From the NCBI RefSeq assembly GCF_021390575.1, contig NZ_JAJEJQ010000002.1, forward strand, positions 1,612,001 to 1,676,000: 64,000 nt of DNA, written 5' to 3'. Shown here piece after piece: positions 45,323 to 53,247 of the stretch; position 1 is the first letter of the stretch; every line of letters starts with the position of its first letter. Both the position numbers and the translations under genes were made by a program. Below the pieces are notes generated by a model. It was not told where the DNA came from. It did not search any database and saw only the letters and a list, made by a program, of their open reading frames with translations. Source of the stretch: Paraburkholderia adhaesiva. GTDB lineage: Bacteria > Pseudomonadota > Gammaproteobacteria > Burkholderiales > Burkholderiaceae.

Positions 45323-46141
45323 TCACTTCTTCTTGTCGAGCGGCGCAAGCATCGCTTGCATGTCGGGATCCTTCTGGACCTTCTTGTATTCTGCCGGGGT
45401 CAGTGCCTCGATCAATATCCGCCCGCTCACGTCCGCCTTGATGTATTCGACCGCCAGCAGGGCAATGACCGGATTGGTCGTCAAGGTCGCCTGATCAGGA
45501 GAGTGGTCACCAAATTCAGCCACTACGGCATCGGTGTCGTCCGCGACCACGACCGCAAGCCGGCGTCCCGATAGCCTGAGCCTCGCGCTGGCGCCGCACT
45601 TGGCCATGTCGTAGGTTCGCGGCCCGTTAAGGACGCGTTTTCCATAAATCGCAACGTGTGTATCCACACCGCGCGCTGCGGCGGCTTCGAGCAAGCTCCC
45701 CAGATCGTCGAGTTCCTCATCCCAGATGCCGGCAAAAATCTGCCGCTTCGCATTCAGGATGGTGCGTGCGAACGCGCCATTGATCGCATCCCTCCCCCCC
45801 AGCGACCACACCAACCCCGGCTCTTGCTGCGCCGGCAGCCGATCGAGCGCAGTCGCCGCCAGCTCGAGATCAGCATTGAATCGCGTGCGCAGTTCGTCCA
45901 GCAACGACCGGTGAGGCACGGCCGCGTAGCGGACAGGTTCGGACCGGTTGACGAGCACAACGCCGCGAGTTTCCAGGCGGTTCAACGTTTCATAGATTTT
46001 TGACGGCGGCATTCCTGCGCGCCGACCAACCTCGGCACCCGTCAGCGGGGCTTGTCCGACGAGGGCCGCGTACGCCTGCGCTTCGTATTGGGTAAATCCA
46101 AGACGGATCAACGACGTGATCAGTTCCGCGTCTTCGTTCAT
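45323..46141 (-). CDS. TrmB-family transcriptional regulator
   Basis: This 272-aa protein begins with a TrmB-type winged HTH (LIRLGFTQYEAQAYAALVGQ, then AEVGRRAGMPPSKIYETLNR). It continues with a PLD-like/TrmB effector region: SLGGRDAINGAFARTILNAK, ARGVDTHVAIYG. TrmB regulators are common in archaea and less so in proteobacteria, where ligands are usually unknown. The gene is divergent from ridA-MFS, and the 134-bp gap contains two related palindromes. It is probably a ligand-responsive repressor of that pair. Confidence 0.9.
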   Translation of the reverse strand: MNEDAELITSLIRLGFTQYEAQAYAALVGQAPLTGAEVGRRAGMPPSKIYETLNRLETRGVVLVNRSEPVRYAAVPHRSLLDELRTRFNADLELAATALDRLPAQQEPGLVWSLGGRDAINGAFARTILNAKRQIFAGIWDEELDDLGSLLEAAAARGVDTHVAIYGKRVLNGPRTYDMAKCGASARLRLSGRRLAVVVADDTDAVVAEFGDHSPDQATLTTNPVIALLAVEYIKADVSGRILIEALTPAEYKKVQKDPDMQAMLAPLDKKK

Positions 46142-46192
46142 GTGTGCTCGCCCTTGTGTCCAACGCGATCCGTAATTGGATAGCTTGATTAA

Positions 46193-46204
46193 CTACTTGA
46201 GTAG
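46193..46204. promoter_or_regulatory. Palindromic site 1, candidate TrmB operator
   Basis: CTACTTGAGTAG (half-sites CTACT/AGTAG) shares its CTAC-N3-AGTAG pattern with the larger repeat 23 bp away. It lies between divergent trmB-like and ridA genes. Confidence 0.5.
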
Positions 46205-46215
46205 TATACAATCCA

Positions 46216-46245
46216 CGACACTTACTACCCAAGTAGTAAGTGTCG
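46216..46245. promoter_or_regulatory. 13-bp-arm inverted repeat, candidate TrmB operator
   Basis: Perfect arms CGACACTTACTAC and GTAGTAAGTGTCG flank a 4-base CCAA spacer. Its core CTACCCAAGTAG matches site 1 at CTAC and AGTAG. It ends 30 bp before the ridA ATG, a good position for repression. No U-tract follows, so it is not a terminator. Confidence 0.65.
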
Positions 46246-46275
46246 CCAACCACCTTATCGAAAAGGACTTACACC

Positions 46276-46641
46276 ATGCATCATCGAATCAGCACGGGCT
46301 CGCCGTGGGAACCGAAAGTTGGCTACTCGCGCGCAGTGGTGGCCGACAACACCATCTACATTTCGGGAACGGCTGGTAAAGGAGAAGACGTGTACGCACA
46401 AACGCGCGACGCGCTGGCGACGATCGAAAAAGTTCTCGTGGACAGCGGTTTCGCGTTGGCCGATGTTGTCCAGAGCCGGCTGGTGGTTGCGGACTTTGAA
46501 AACTGGGAAGCTGCCGCGCGCGCGCACGGCGAGATCTACGGCGATATTCGTCCAGCGTTTTCGCTGGTGCATTCGCTGCCCTTCGTCGATCCATCGATAC
46601 TCGTGGAGGTCGAGGCGGTCGCAGTCAGGCCGGGAGCATGA
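46276..46641 (+). CDS. RidA-family enamine/imine deaminase-like protein
   Basis: This 121-aa protein of the YjgF/YER057c/UK114 family has a GTAGKGEDVYAQTRDALATI segment, RLVVADFENWEAAARAHGEI and a C-terminal EVEAVAVRPGA. The conserved Arg of the active site, usually seen before the final strands (R-P-A), is present as IRPAFSLVHSLPFVDPSILV. It is likely a subgroup that handles specific imines rather than housekeeping RidA. It overlaps the MFS gene by 4 bp (ATGA), so the two are translationally coupled and under the divergent TrmB-type regulator. Confidence 0.9.
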   Translation: MHHRISTGSPWEPKVGYSRAVVADNTIYISGTAGKGEDVYAQTRDALATIEKVLVDSGFALADVVQSRLVVADFENWEAAARAHGEIYGDIRPAFSLVHSLPFVDPSILVEVEAVAVRPGA

Positions 46642-47843
46642 TCGTCGCCGACAACAGCGCGCGGCTGTCTGGTGCCGCGGTCGCCACGCTTGCTCTTGCA
46701 TCCGGTGTGGCGATCGCCAACGGCTACGCGTTACAGCCTTCGTTGTCGGACATCGCGAGAGACTTCGGCGTTTCGGCGTCGCGAATGACGACACTTGCGT
46801 CGATGACGATGCTCGGTTATCTGGCCGGCCTTGCGCTGCTCGTTCCGCTGGTTGACCGGTTCAGTCCGCGCGGGCTCATTCCCGCGCAGATGGGTGCGCT
46901 CGCCCTGCTGCTCGTGTGCGCGTCCGTTGCGGCCGGACCGGTCGCACTCGATATAGGTTTCTTTCTCGTTGGCGCGGCGACGACAGTCGCGGCGCAATGC
47001 AGTGCTGTCGTCGGAAAATATGCGGATCCACAGACACGTGCGCGCGGTATGGGGACGGTATCTGCCGGCATTTCTGCGGGGATCCTGCTGAGTCGATTCG
47101 TTGGCGGTCTCGTGTCGCACTGGTGTGGATGGAGAGGCGCGCTGCTCGTACTGGCCGGATTTGTTGCTCTCGCGGCCATCGCGGTGCGTGCGTTTTTACC
47201 AGGCGGCGGTGCCGGGATACATCGAGGCTATTCGACAACCGTCGGTGCCATCCCTTCATTGTTGCGCGAGTACGTCCAGTTAAGGCGCCGCACCTGCACC
47301 GGCATGCTCTGGTTTTTCGCGTTCAACCTGGTGTGGGTCGGCCTCGCCATCCGTCTCGCTCAACCGCCGTACGGCATGAATGCCGCGGCAATTGGCTCAT
47401 ATAGCCTCGCCGGTGTGCTCGGTCTTGCTGTGACGCGCATCGCGGGACGACTCACCGATCGATACGGCGGCCGTGCTGTCATCTGCTGCGGGCTGGCTGT
47501 GTCGGCAATTTCAGCCCTGGTACTCGGCGTTTCGCTCGGTCGCCCGATCTGGTTAGTGGTTGCGCTCGCAACCTTTGATGCGGGCTGCTTTGCCGCTCAG
47601 GTCGCGAATCAGGCGAGTGTCGTCGCGATTCAGCCAGCTCGCGCCGGTGCGTTGAACGCGGCATACCTGACGCTCTATTACGCGGCCGGAGCTTGTGGCG
47701 CCGTGGTGGCCGGGATACTCGTCGAAGTTGCGGAATGGGGCGTGATGATGGTCGTGGCCGCCATCGCGATTACTGCGGCAGCATTGGTCAGCATGACGTC
47801 AGCGATGATCAACGTGTCAGTTGATTCAACGCGAACCGGTTGA
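46638..47843 (+). CDS. MFS transporter
   Basis: This 401-aa protein has 12 predicted membrane helices. The loop 2-3 region reads RFSPRGLIPAQMGALALLLV and loop 8-9 reads GRLTDRYGGRAVICCGLAVS. It is related to the YgaY/NepI-like DHA1 exporters, but the substrate cannot be named. ATGA overlap with ridA indicates a functional pair: perhaps the transporter exports a compound whose toxic imine is handled by RidA. The gene ends in an inverted repeat 38 bp later. Confidence 0.9.
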   Translation: MIVADNSARLSGAAVATLALASGVAIANGYALQPSLSDIARDFGVSASRMTTLASMTMLGYLAGLALLVPLVDRFSPRGLIPAQMGALALLLVCASVAAGPVALDIGFFLVGAATTVAAQCSAVVGKYADPQTRARGMGTVSAGISAGILLSRFVGGLVSHWCGWRGALLVLAGFVALAAIAVRAFLPGGGAGIHRGYSTTVGAIPSLLREYVQLRRRTCTGMLWFFAFNLVWVGLAIRLAQPPYGMNAAAIGSYSLAGVLGLAVTRIAGRLTDRYGGRAVICCGLAVSAISALVLGVSLGRPIWLVVALATFDAGCFAAQVANQASVVAIQPARAGALNAAYLTLYYAAGACGAVVAGILVEVAEWGVMMVVAAIAITAAALVSMTSAMINVSVDSTRTG

Positions 47844-47880
47844 GCGCGCATGTCCCTGACGACGCTACCGTACGCTGGGT

Positions 47881-47918
47881 AAACCGGTCGGCGAAAGAGA
47901 ACAACCAGCGACCGGTTT
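47881..47918 (+). terminator. Inverted repeat after the MFS gene
   Basis: AAACCGGTC (47881-47889) pairs perfectly with GACCGGTTT (47910-47918) around a 20-nt loop, followed by TCTAC. It lies between convergent genes. The long loop makes it a moderate terminator candidate. Confidence 0.4.
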
Positions 47919-47992
47919 TCTACAAAAGCCGTCAGGTGATGACGTCCGAAAGTGGTCGACCTCTGCCCGATATGGTCGTCTGGATGCGATGT

Positions 47993-48349
47993 TCAGGCGT
48001 TGATCCAGGCTCGCGCCTGTTCCAGCTCGCTAACGTGGAACGCCTTGATTTCAGCCTTTGTGAAGAACCGCGCCAGATGCATCGAGGCGTGAATCCAGGC
48101 CGCGTCGGCCACCACGGCGGCGCGCGTGACCTTGCGGGCGACGGAGACGCCGAGCGTCAGATCCGTCCACAGCGCCTTCGGCTCGATACCGGTGAAATGC
48201 TCAATGCGTTCGAGGACACGGGTCTTTCCGTTCAGTTCAAGATCACCACGCATGCGCTCAATGGCTTCGCGCAGTTCGAGGTCGGTGATTTTGCCTTCGA
48301 CGGATATTTCGATGACCGACGAATCAGGGGTGGTGTGATACAGGATCAT
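47993..48349 (-). CDS. SpoIIAA-like/STAS-fold protein
   Basis: This 118-aa protein reads like the SpoIIAA-like (DUF3478/CRAL-TRIO-related) family: ISVEGKITDLELREAIERMR, VLERIEHFTGIEPKALWTDL, and a C-terminal FHVSELEQARAWI. Members occur widely in proteobacteria with unknown role and possibly bind a lipid or a protein partner. It stands alone, convergent with the MFS gene. ATG 48349. Confidence 0.8.
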   Translation of the reverse strand: MILYHTTPDSSVIEISVEGKITDLELREAIERMRGDLELNGKTRVLERIEHFTGIEPKALWTDLTLGVSVARKVTRAAVVADAAWIHASMHLARFFTKAEIKAFHVSELEQARAWINA

Positions 48350-48981
48350 GGTGGGAATCCTAACCAGGGAGACGTTACACGCTCAGGCGTGGATGAGTCT
48401 GGCGTTCGGTGACTTCTCATGGTACCCCTTTCGAGGCGCCCGGTTAGCTTACAAGCACTGCGTTCCGTTCTGGTGCCTGGCGGCGCTCGTGTGCCGCGAA
48501 CGCCTCCTTCATACGAGGCTACGGACGTTTGGTTCCGCACGCCGAGCGTCGCGTCATGGCCGATGACGGTCGGACGCTTGTGCCCCTGCTCGACACGAAG
48601 CTGTCATCGAGGGCGCACTGCGGCTACGACTGCTCTCGAGATTCAGCAGACATTCTGCTACGCATAGTCGTCTGCTGCTTGTCGACCGTTTCGGTCATCC
48701 AGGCTAAGCGCGGCCGCGATGGCCGGCCACTGTTCGGGACAACGGTGCAGCTTGCGCAGGCAACTTCATGCTCCAATGAGGAAGTCTGACTTGACGTTCA
48801 CCAATCAGCGCGGCCAATACCATCGCTCGCTGCGCACGGACCGACGGACAACGCGATCAATCAAGGTTTCTCTAGTGCATCCCGGGACTTCAGCGTGCCT
48901 AAAGCGAACAACTGCAACTGCGATTGTGTCCGCAGAACATAGAGGTCGCAGGCGCATGCGGTGTCGATGGCATAACCTCGC
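48350..48981. other. Gene-free region
   Basis: About 630 bp without a supportable gene. Several plus-strand frames of 70-90 codons overlap each other but have no RBS and unnatural composition (Arg/Ser/Cys rich). The segment may be a degraded gene or promoter DNA; nothing recognisable was seen. Confidence 0.4.
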
Positions 48982-49365
48982 TCACCCGCCGCTTCCGTAA
49001 GGCCGGGTGATCACTTCGAGGTAGTGGCCATCAGGATCGTGAAAATAGACACCGCGCCCGCCATCGTTGTGGTTAATCTCGCCCGGCCGGCTACCCCTCG
49101 GATCGGCCCAGAATTCCAGTCCGCGATCCTTGATGCGGGTGAAGACAGCGTCGAAATCAGCTTCGCTGATCAGGAAGGCGTAGTGCTGCGGCTGGATCTG
49201 GCCCTCAGTTTTGGCGAAGTCGAGCGAGACACCGTTGTCCAGTTCGACGACGTCGAAGTGGCCGAAGCGTTTCGGCGCTGCCCGGCCCAGCATGTCGGCC
49301 AGAAATTTGGCTGAGGCGCTCTGGTTCGAGCACCAGACAATGGTGTGATTGAGCTGGGCGACCAT
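48982..49365 (-). CDS. VOC-family (glyoxalase/bleomycin-resistance fold) protein
   Basis: This 127-aa protein with the vicinal-oxygen-chelate fold has NHTIV (His, first ligand), QHYAFLISEADFDAVFTRIK (His) and YFHDPDGHYLEVITRPY (Glu), the metal-ligand pattern of the superfamily. Substrate unknown. Chosen start ATG 49365; the frame runs on to 49746 through a transposase remnant in another phase. The gene itself looks intact, but the sequence immediately upstream is insertion-sequence debris, so its promoter may have been replaced. Confidence 0.88.
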   Translation of the reverse strand: MVAQLNHTIVWCSNQSASAKFLADMLGRAAPKRFGHFDVVELDNGVSLDFAKTEGQIQPQHYAFLISEADFDAVFTRIKDRGLEFWADPRGSRPGEINHNDGGRGVYFHDPDGHYLEVITRPYGSGG

Positions 49366-49430
49366 ATCGTGAGCTCCGGCGAATTGGGAATTGAGTGATT
49401 TGAGTGTGGTGACGGTCCGTTGAATACGCC

Positions 49431-49619
49431 TTGCCCGCCTTGATCGGAGTGGAACAGCAGCCCTTGTGGTCGGCCACGCTGCACATGGGCCATGTCCAAT
49501 GCCTGCACGACCAGATCCGCATTCGGACGTGTCGAGAACGCCCAGCCAACAACTCGCCGCGTGAACAGGTCGAGCACCACCGCCAGATAATGCCAACGGC
49601 CTCGCGCCCAGACGTACGT
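49431..49619 (-). pseudogene. IS3-family transposase OrfB fragment
   Basis: About 63 codons of an IS3-type rve core remain: YVWARGRWHYLAV, then VLDLFTRRVVGWAFS and QGLLFHSDQGGQ, which carries the second catalytic Asp. Both ends are missing: the N-terminal TDIT strand and the C-terminal Glu region. It is unrelated to the intact element at 36576, whose sequence differs. It marks past insertion and deletion next to the VOC gene. Confidence 0.8.
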
Positions 49620-49698
49620 GTATCACCGGAGCAGACCTGATAAGACCACTACACCAGGATCCTGGCTGCTTCTGGTTATCAACGAGAGAGGTCTGAGA

Positions 49699-49818
49699 AT
49701 GAACACAATCACCCTCGCGCAGGCGGCCACCATGCTCGTTGTCCACCCCGAAACGTTGTGTCTGAAGGTGGATCCAGAGAACCAGGCACCGCTCGACGCT
49801 GCACCTCGAACGATGTAG
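49699..49818 (+). pseudogene. Truncated HTH_17/excisionase-like gene
   Basis: A 39-codon frame reads TLAQAATMLVVHPETLCLKV, the start of an excisionase-type helix-turn-helix (family pattern L-x-x-x-E-A-A-x-x-L-x-V-x-x-x-T-L). The wing and C-terminus that should follow are missing. GAGAGAGGTCTGAG precedes the ATG. It is probably a remnant of a mobile-element or toxin-antitoxin regulator. Confidence 0.55.
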
Positions 49819-50025
49819 TTAGCCAGGTGCTACCTGTAATGCGTCGTAGAGCTCGGACATGGGCAGATCACCAACCTCACTGTGCACGTACGCCGTGAAA
49901 GCTCGGCCATATAGCGCGCGGCCTTCTGCGGTGTCCATCGTCAGGTTGAAGCCGTGCATCACGAGGTCGGCCACTTCGTCAGCCTCAATCAAAACGTGCT
50001 CAGCTTTTTTCAGGTCCATGTTCAT
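49819..50025 (-). CDS. Small hypothetical protein (68 aa)
   Basis: A compact acidic, mostly helical protein: KKAEHVLIEADEVADLVMHG then RALYGRAFTAYVHSEVGDLP. The stop is directly adjacent to that of the HTH fragment. The start may be ATG 50025 or the internal Met two codons later. Family not recognised; composition and codon use look genuine. Confidence 0.55.
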   Translation of the reverse strand: MNMDLKKAEHVLIEADEVADLVMHGFNLTMDTAEGRALYGRAFTAYVHSEVGDLPMSELYDALQVAPG

Positions 50026-50186
50026 TCTCCGGCAACAGCATAAACGACAATTTTAGGCGATCCGCGTGATTATTGAAGAGAACGGTAACCGCTCTCTCCT
50101 GGACGGAGACCTGGATTGGCCGGAGCAACGATGATCGGAGCAGCACTACGCATAGCAGATCGCACGAGAGAACACAGGGGCATCAC

Positions 50187-50333
50187 ATGGAATTCGCAAA
50201 AGGAAAACGGGTGAGCGCCACCGAGGCCGCGCAAATTCCCGGCGTGCCTCGATAAGCGATCAGCCGCATCGACCGGGCCGGCGAGATCATTCAGCGCTAT
50301 AAGCTCGTTCACAAAATCCACGTCTACGAATTG
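50187..50333 (+). pseudogene. HTH-like gene interrupted by a nonsense codon
   Basis: The frame MEFAKGKRVSATEAAQIPGV is cut by TAA at 50253-50255, but the same phase continues AISRIDRAGEIIQRYKLVHK then IHVYELV. Read together this resembles a small helix-turn-helix protein (EAAQ...V-x-R-x-AISRI), so a codon such as CAA or CAG appears to have become TAA. After 50333 the homology-like pattern fades. It lies in a stretch of other mobile-element debris. Confidence 0.5.
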
Positions 50334-50381
50334 GTTTTTCAATCGTGCACACCCTCGATGACACATTCGAACGTCCCTGTG

Positions 50382-50828
50382 TCATCGATGCTCCTTTGCG
50401 ACATCCAGCCGGTTGCGCACGATCGTGACGGAGCACGGCACATATGCGATCACTTGCCTCGCGACGGAACCGATCAGCCAACGATCGAAGGCAGTATGTC
50501 CTCGATGTCCTACTACTACGTGGTCGATATTATGTCGCTCGGCATACAGCACCAGTTCCTTGGCCGGCTGCCCGACAACCATTTCATATTGGACAGCTAC
50601 TCCGGCTAACCCGAGTTCTCCCTTGAGCTCGGTGATGAGGTCCTGGCAGTGGCGTTTTTCGATCTCAATCAGTTCAGGCCGCTCATGGGCCAGTTTTCCC
50701 CAGTCGGGCGGACGAGCAACCGTGAGAATGTGCAGCCGTGCCCCCTCCTTTTCAGCAAGATTTTTCGCGAAGCGGACTGCCTCCTGTGCGGAAACCGAGC
50801 CATCGTAACCCGCGAGAATGTCGTGCAT
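50382..50828 (-). CDS. Universal stress protein (UspA family)
   Basis: This 148-aa Usp domain starts MHDILAGYDGSVSAQEAVRF and ends with the ATP-binding motif G-x2-G-x9-G-S (GHRGHTAFDRWLIGS), followed by VTIVRN. It is therefore expected to bind ATP, like MJ0577-type Usps. A strong RBS (GGAGGTAATC) precedes ATG 50828; the longer frame to 50933 lacks one. It probably functions in survival under low oxygen or starvation, as known for the family. Confidence 0.95.
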   Translation of the reverse strand: MHDILAGYDGSVSAQEAVRFAKNLAEKEGARLHILTVARPPDWGKLAHERPELIEIEKRHCQDLITELKGELGLAGVAVQYEMVVGQPAKELVLYAERHNIDHVVVGHRGHTAFDRWLIGSVARQVIAYVPCSVTIVRNRLDVAKEHR

Positions 50829-51513
50829 GATTACCTCCAAACACCCATCCGGATCTCTTGCGACCATTCCGAAACACCCTGCAATGTTCGCATCCGAAGC
50901 CGAGTGCGCGTGAACTACAGGTGCGGCCAACATCAGGAAACACTACGGTAGAAGCGGTCGATCATCGCGCCCCGCACCAAACTTCATCCAGGTCGGTCCG
51001 CCGTCCTTGGCGTCGCTCTCGAATCCATGGCACCGCAGCAATGAAGACTGCCAACGAATGCGACCTCCAGACCGCCCCATTGGCATAAATAACCCGTCTC
51101 ACGCGTGAAGATGCTATCGGTGGTGTGACACCGCCGCGTTGAAGTCTTCGTTAACTGACGGTCGTAAACAAGCATAGCCCAGTCGATTCCGGCTGTCTTC
51201 CCGGCCTGGGGGCATCCATCCCTTTGCTCAGGATCGCAACGACGTCCGCGCAGCATTTTCCGCCGCGGATGAGCGCCTAAAGTGGCCGTGTGTTCCATCC
51301 TCCCGTCGGCGGAAGATGCGGATCCGAAAGCCGAGGTGCCCGCCAGGCGCAAAGTCTGCGGAAGCGAAGTTCCTGGTCGCAGCTTTCTCAGGGAAGTAAA
51401 TAAAACACTCCTGCCTGATGGTGACTCCTACGAACACGATCCGACACGCGACGTTGAGAAGCAGCATAAACCCGGCGGTTTTCGTCGCATCGTGCCCGAT
51501 CCGTCGATCTGCG
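50829..51513. other. Gene-poor region with a hydrolase remnant
   Basis: About 685 bp separate uspA and the GYD gene. The only interpretable content is a decayed alpha/beta-hydrolase piece at about 51296-51467 (listed separately). Other frames are random. Confidence 0.45.
51296..51467 (-). pseudogene. Degraded alpha/beta-hydrolase N-terminal fragment
   Basis: The minus-strand frame contains VTIRQECFIYFPEKAATRNF, matching VAMLQERFIYFPEKAAIEDV of the intact hydrolase at 53244-54017; the DNA is also visibly similar there. Downstream the pattern breaks into unrelated Arg-rich text. It is a decayed paralogue or partial duplication 2.5 kb away from its relative. Confidence 0.65.
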
Positions 51514-51801
51514 CTACAGGGCCGCGATGAACTCGTTCCACGGCTTGGCCTGCAGTGTTTCGGTGGCAGCGTGTCCGTAGCCGCGGATGATTAAAGCCGC
51601 CAACTCGACCTGCTTCAGATCGTTCGACTCGACAATATCCAGGACATCGAAGCGCCCGAGGGTCAGATAGCTGTCCTTCCAGGTGACGGCAGGGCATTCG
51701 GTCCTGATCTTTTCGGCCACTGTGGCGGCGAGTTGCTTCAGTTCGCCTGGATCCGTGAATGCGTCAGGAGCGAGACGGCTCAGGATGACGTACGTAGCCA
51801 T
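51514..51801 (-). CDS. GYD-domain protein
   Basis: This 95-aa protein has the GYD-domain pattern: MATYVILSRL, KDSYLTLGRFDVLDIVESND and ALIIRGYGHAATETLQA, where family members read (A)GY-D at the centre and G-x-x-x-T-E-T-L near the end. Function unknown; such proteins are common beside stress genes. ATG 51801. Confidence 0.85.
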   Translation of the reverse strand: MATYVILSRLAPDAFTDPGELKQLAATVAEKIRTECPAVTWKDSYLTLGRFDVLDIVESNDLKQVELAALIIRGYGHAATETLQAKPWNEFIAAL

Positions 51802-51952
51802 GGCATACCTCCGGGCGAAGAATTGCCCCGCTATTGGGCACGGCAGTCGCACGGAAGCAGGCAGCCGCGCGTCAAGCAGAAGCGTTGCGGTGCGTCCTGA
51901 CGCGCCGATGTGTAAATACCCCCGGCCGATTGGACTGGGGCTCTCAGCCAGG

Positions 51953-52279
51953 TCAATGCAGTTGTCGCTTCAGGTTGGAAAGTTCTGAATGCATTGAACT
52001 GACGGTGTCCACGATTCCGGCGGCGAGGCCGCTGGCGTTTTGGCAAGCGCGCTCCGTACGATCACCGATCCGTTCGAGATCGTCAACGCACTGCCGAATG
52101 CGATCCTCGTCCTTGGACGACATGATCTTCTTTGCCGATTTGCACTCCTTTTCGAGCTCATTCATCCAGTTCATCAAGTGCTTCGGAATCGTCGCGTCGG
52201 CGTGCATGGCACGTGATACCTCGCTGACGGTTTGCTGAAGATGAGTAAAGCGCTTTTGGAGATCGCTCGTTTGCAACAT
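51953..52279 (-). CDS. Small helical hypothetical protein (108 aa)
   Basis: An almost entirely helical, charged protein: LQKRFTHLQQTVSEVSRAMH, LMNWMNELEKECKSAKKIMS, DRIRQCVDDLERIGDRTERA. Two coiled-coil-prone stretches are likely. AGGGGG precedes ATG 52279, a good RBS, so the gene is probably real. No family recognised. Confidence 0.7.
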   Translation of the reverse strand: MLQTSDLQKRFTHLQQTVSEVSRAMHADATIPKHLMNWMNELEKECKSAKKIMSSKDEDRIRQCVDDLERIGDRTERACQNASGLAAGIVDTVSSMHSELSNLKRQLH

Positions 52280-52902
52280 GATGTCCCCCTTCTTGAACAT
52301 CAGTTCCCTATGTATTCAGGCAGCAGATGACGGTGTGTCGCCCGTGCCGTCGCCATCCGCCTGCTTCAGTCGACGGCCAGCGACGTTGCATTGCGTCAAG
52401 GCAGCCCCCTTGCACGCGAAAGACGCATCTCCAGTGTAGGTCACAATCGCTCGCCTGCACCGGTCCGCACCGGGCCCGACGAAATCAGTGCCACAGCCGA
52501 CGAGCAGCGCCCCGGCATCACCCTGGCGCTTGCTACGTGAAGAGCCAGCAGGTGTGACACAGGCTCGACGAAACGAGTGCTGCGATTTGCGACTGCGAGT
52601 AAAGTGCCGCTGCGCAGTCAGAGCATGAAGGATGCGGCCACGTAAGCGGAAAATGCAGCTGCAGACTGTACCGTGTCGCGTCCAAAAATCACCGCTAGCC
52701 ACGGGGCACTGATTTAATCGTGGAATACGTCGCCGGCATTTACAAAGCAGTCCTTTGCATTTAGACGGGCTGAAAGCGTCGCAACCCCGTTGCGGGGATT
52801 GGTCACACTTGCCGAAATGCTCGGTGAAGCCGCTGGTATTGGCGGGATAGCGCAAACCAGCAAGCGTCCGTAGTGCCTGGCAGGCTAACAATTGCGCACC
52901 GA
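52280..52902. other. Gene-free region
   Basis: About 620 bp with no supportable gene. The 209-codon minus-strand frame 52316-52945 is Arg/Cys/Ser rich, lacks an RBS and overlaps the next gene's end, so it was rejected. Promoter DNA for 51953-52279 is expected here. Confidence 0.4.
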
Positions 52903-53247
52903 TCACCGCCCGGTCAGCATTTGAAGGATTTTCTGCACGATGCACTCGTGCCGCTCGAGCGCCTCATCGAGCGTGCTTGTGCCAAAGCTCTCGTTGTCAT
53001 CTCGCGCTTTCATTCCGGTGATGCGCGTCACGAAAAGCGCTGGTTCTCCAGCCCTCGCGTCGGCCACCCCGCGAAAGCGCGTCGTGACCGTCACGCCAGA
53101 CTCGTCGAGCAGCGTGCGGCGAAAGACCAATTCGTTCTCCGCCATCCAGCGCGACCACTCGTTGCGGTTGAACACCTCGACAGGCGTGTTCTTCGCATCG
53201 AGTACGTAGAAGCGTTCACCCCGGGGCGGGATAGAGCGGGATTTCAT
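52903..53247 (-). CDS. Hypothetical protein (114 aa), coupled to the hydrolase
   Basis: This soluble protein reads GERFYVLDAKNTPVEVFNRN, TLLDESGVTVTTRFRGVADA and GTSTLDEALERHECIVQKIL. The ATG at 53247 overlaps the stop of the hydrolase gene (ATGA), showing translational coupling. Family not recognised, but the mixed alpha/beta look and coupling support a real gene. It could be a partner or inhibitor of the hydrolase, which is speculation. Confidence 0.75.
   Translation of the reverse strand: MKSRSIPPRGERFYVLDAKNTPVEVFNRNEWSRWMAENELVFRRTLLDESGVTVTTRFRGVADARAGEPALFVTRITGMKARDDNESFGTSTLDEALERHECIVQKILQMLTGR

Noticed and set aside
52316..52945. 209-codon minus-strand frame in a gene-free region
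   Set aside because: Cys/Arg/Ser-rich, no RBS, overlaps the next gene; no domain.
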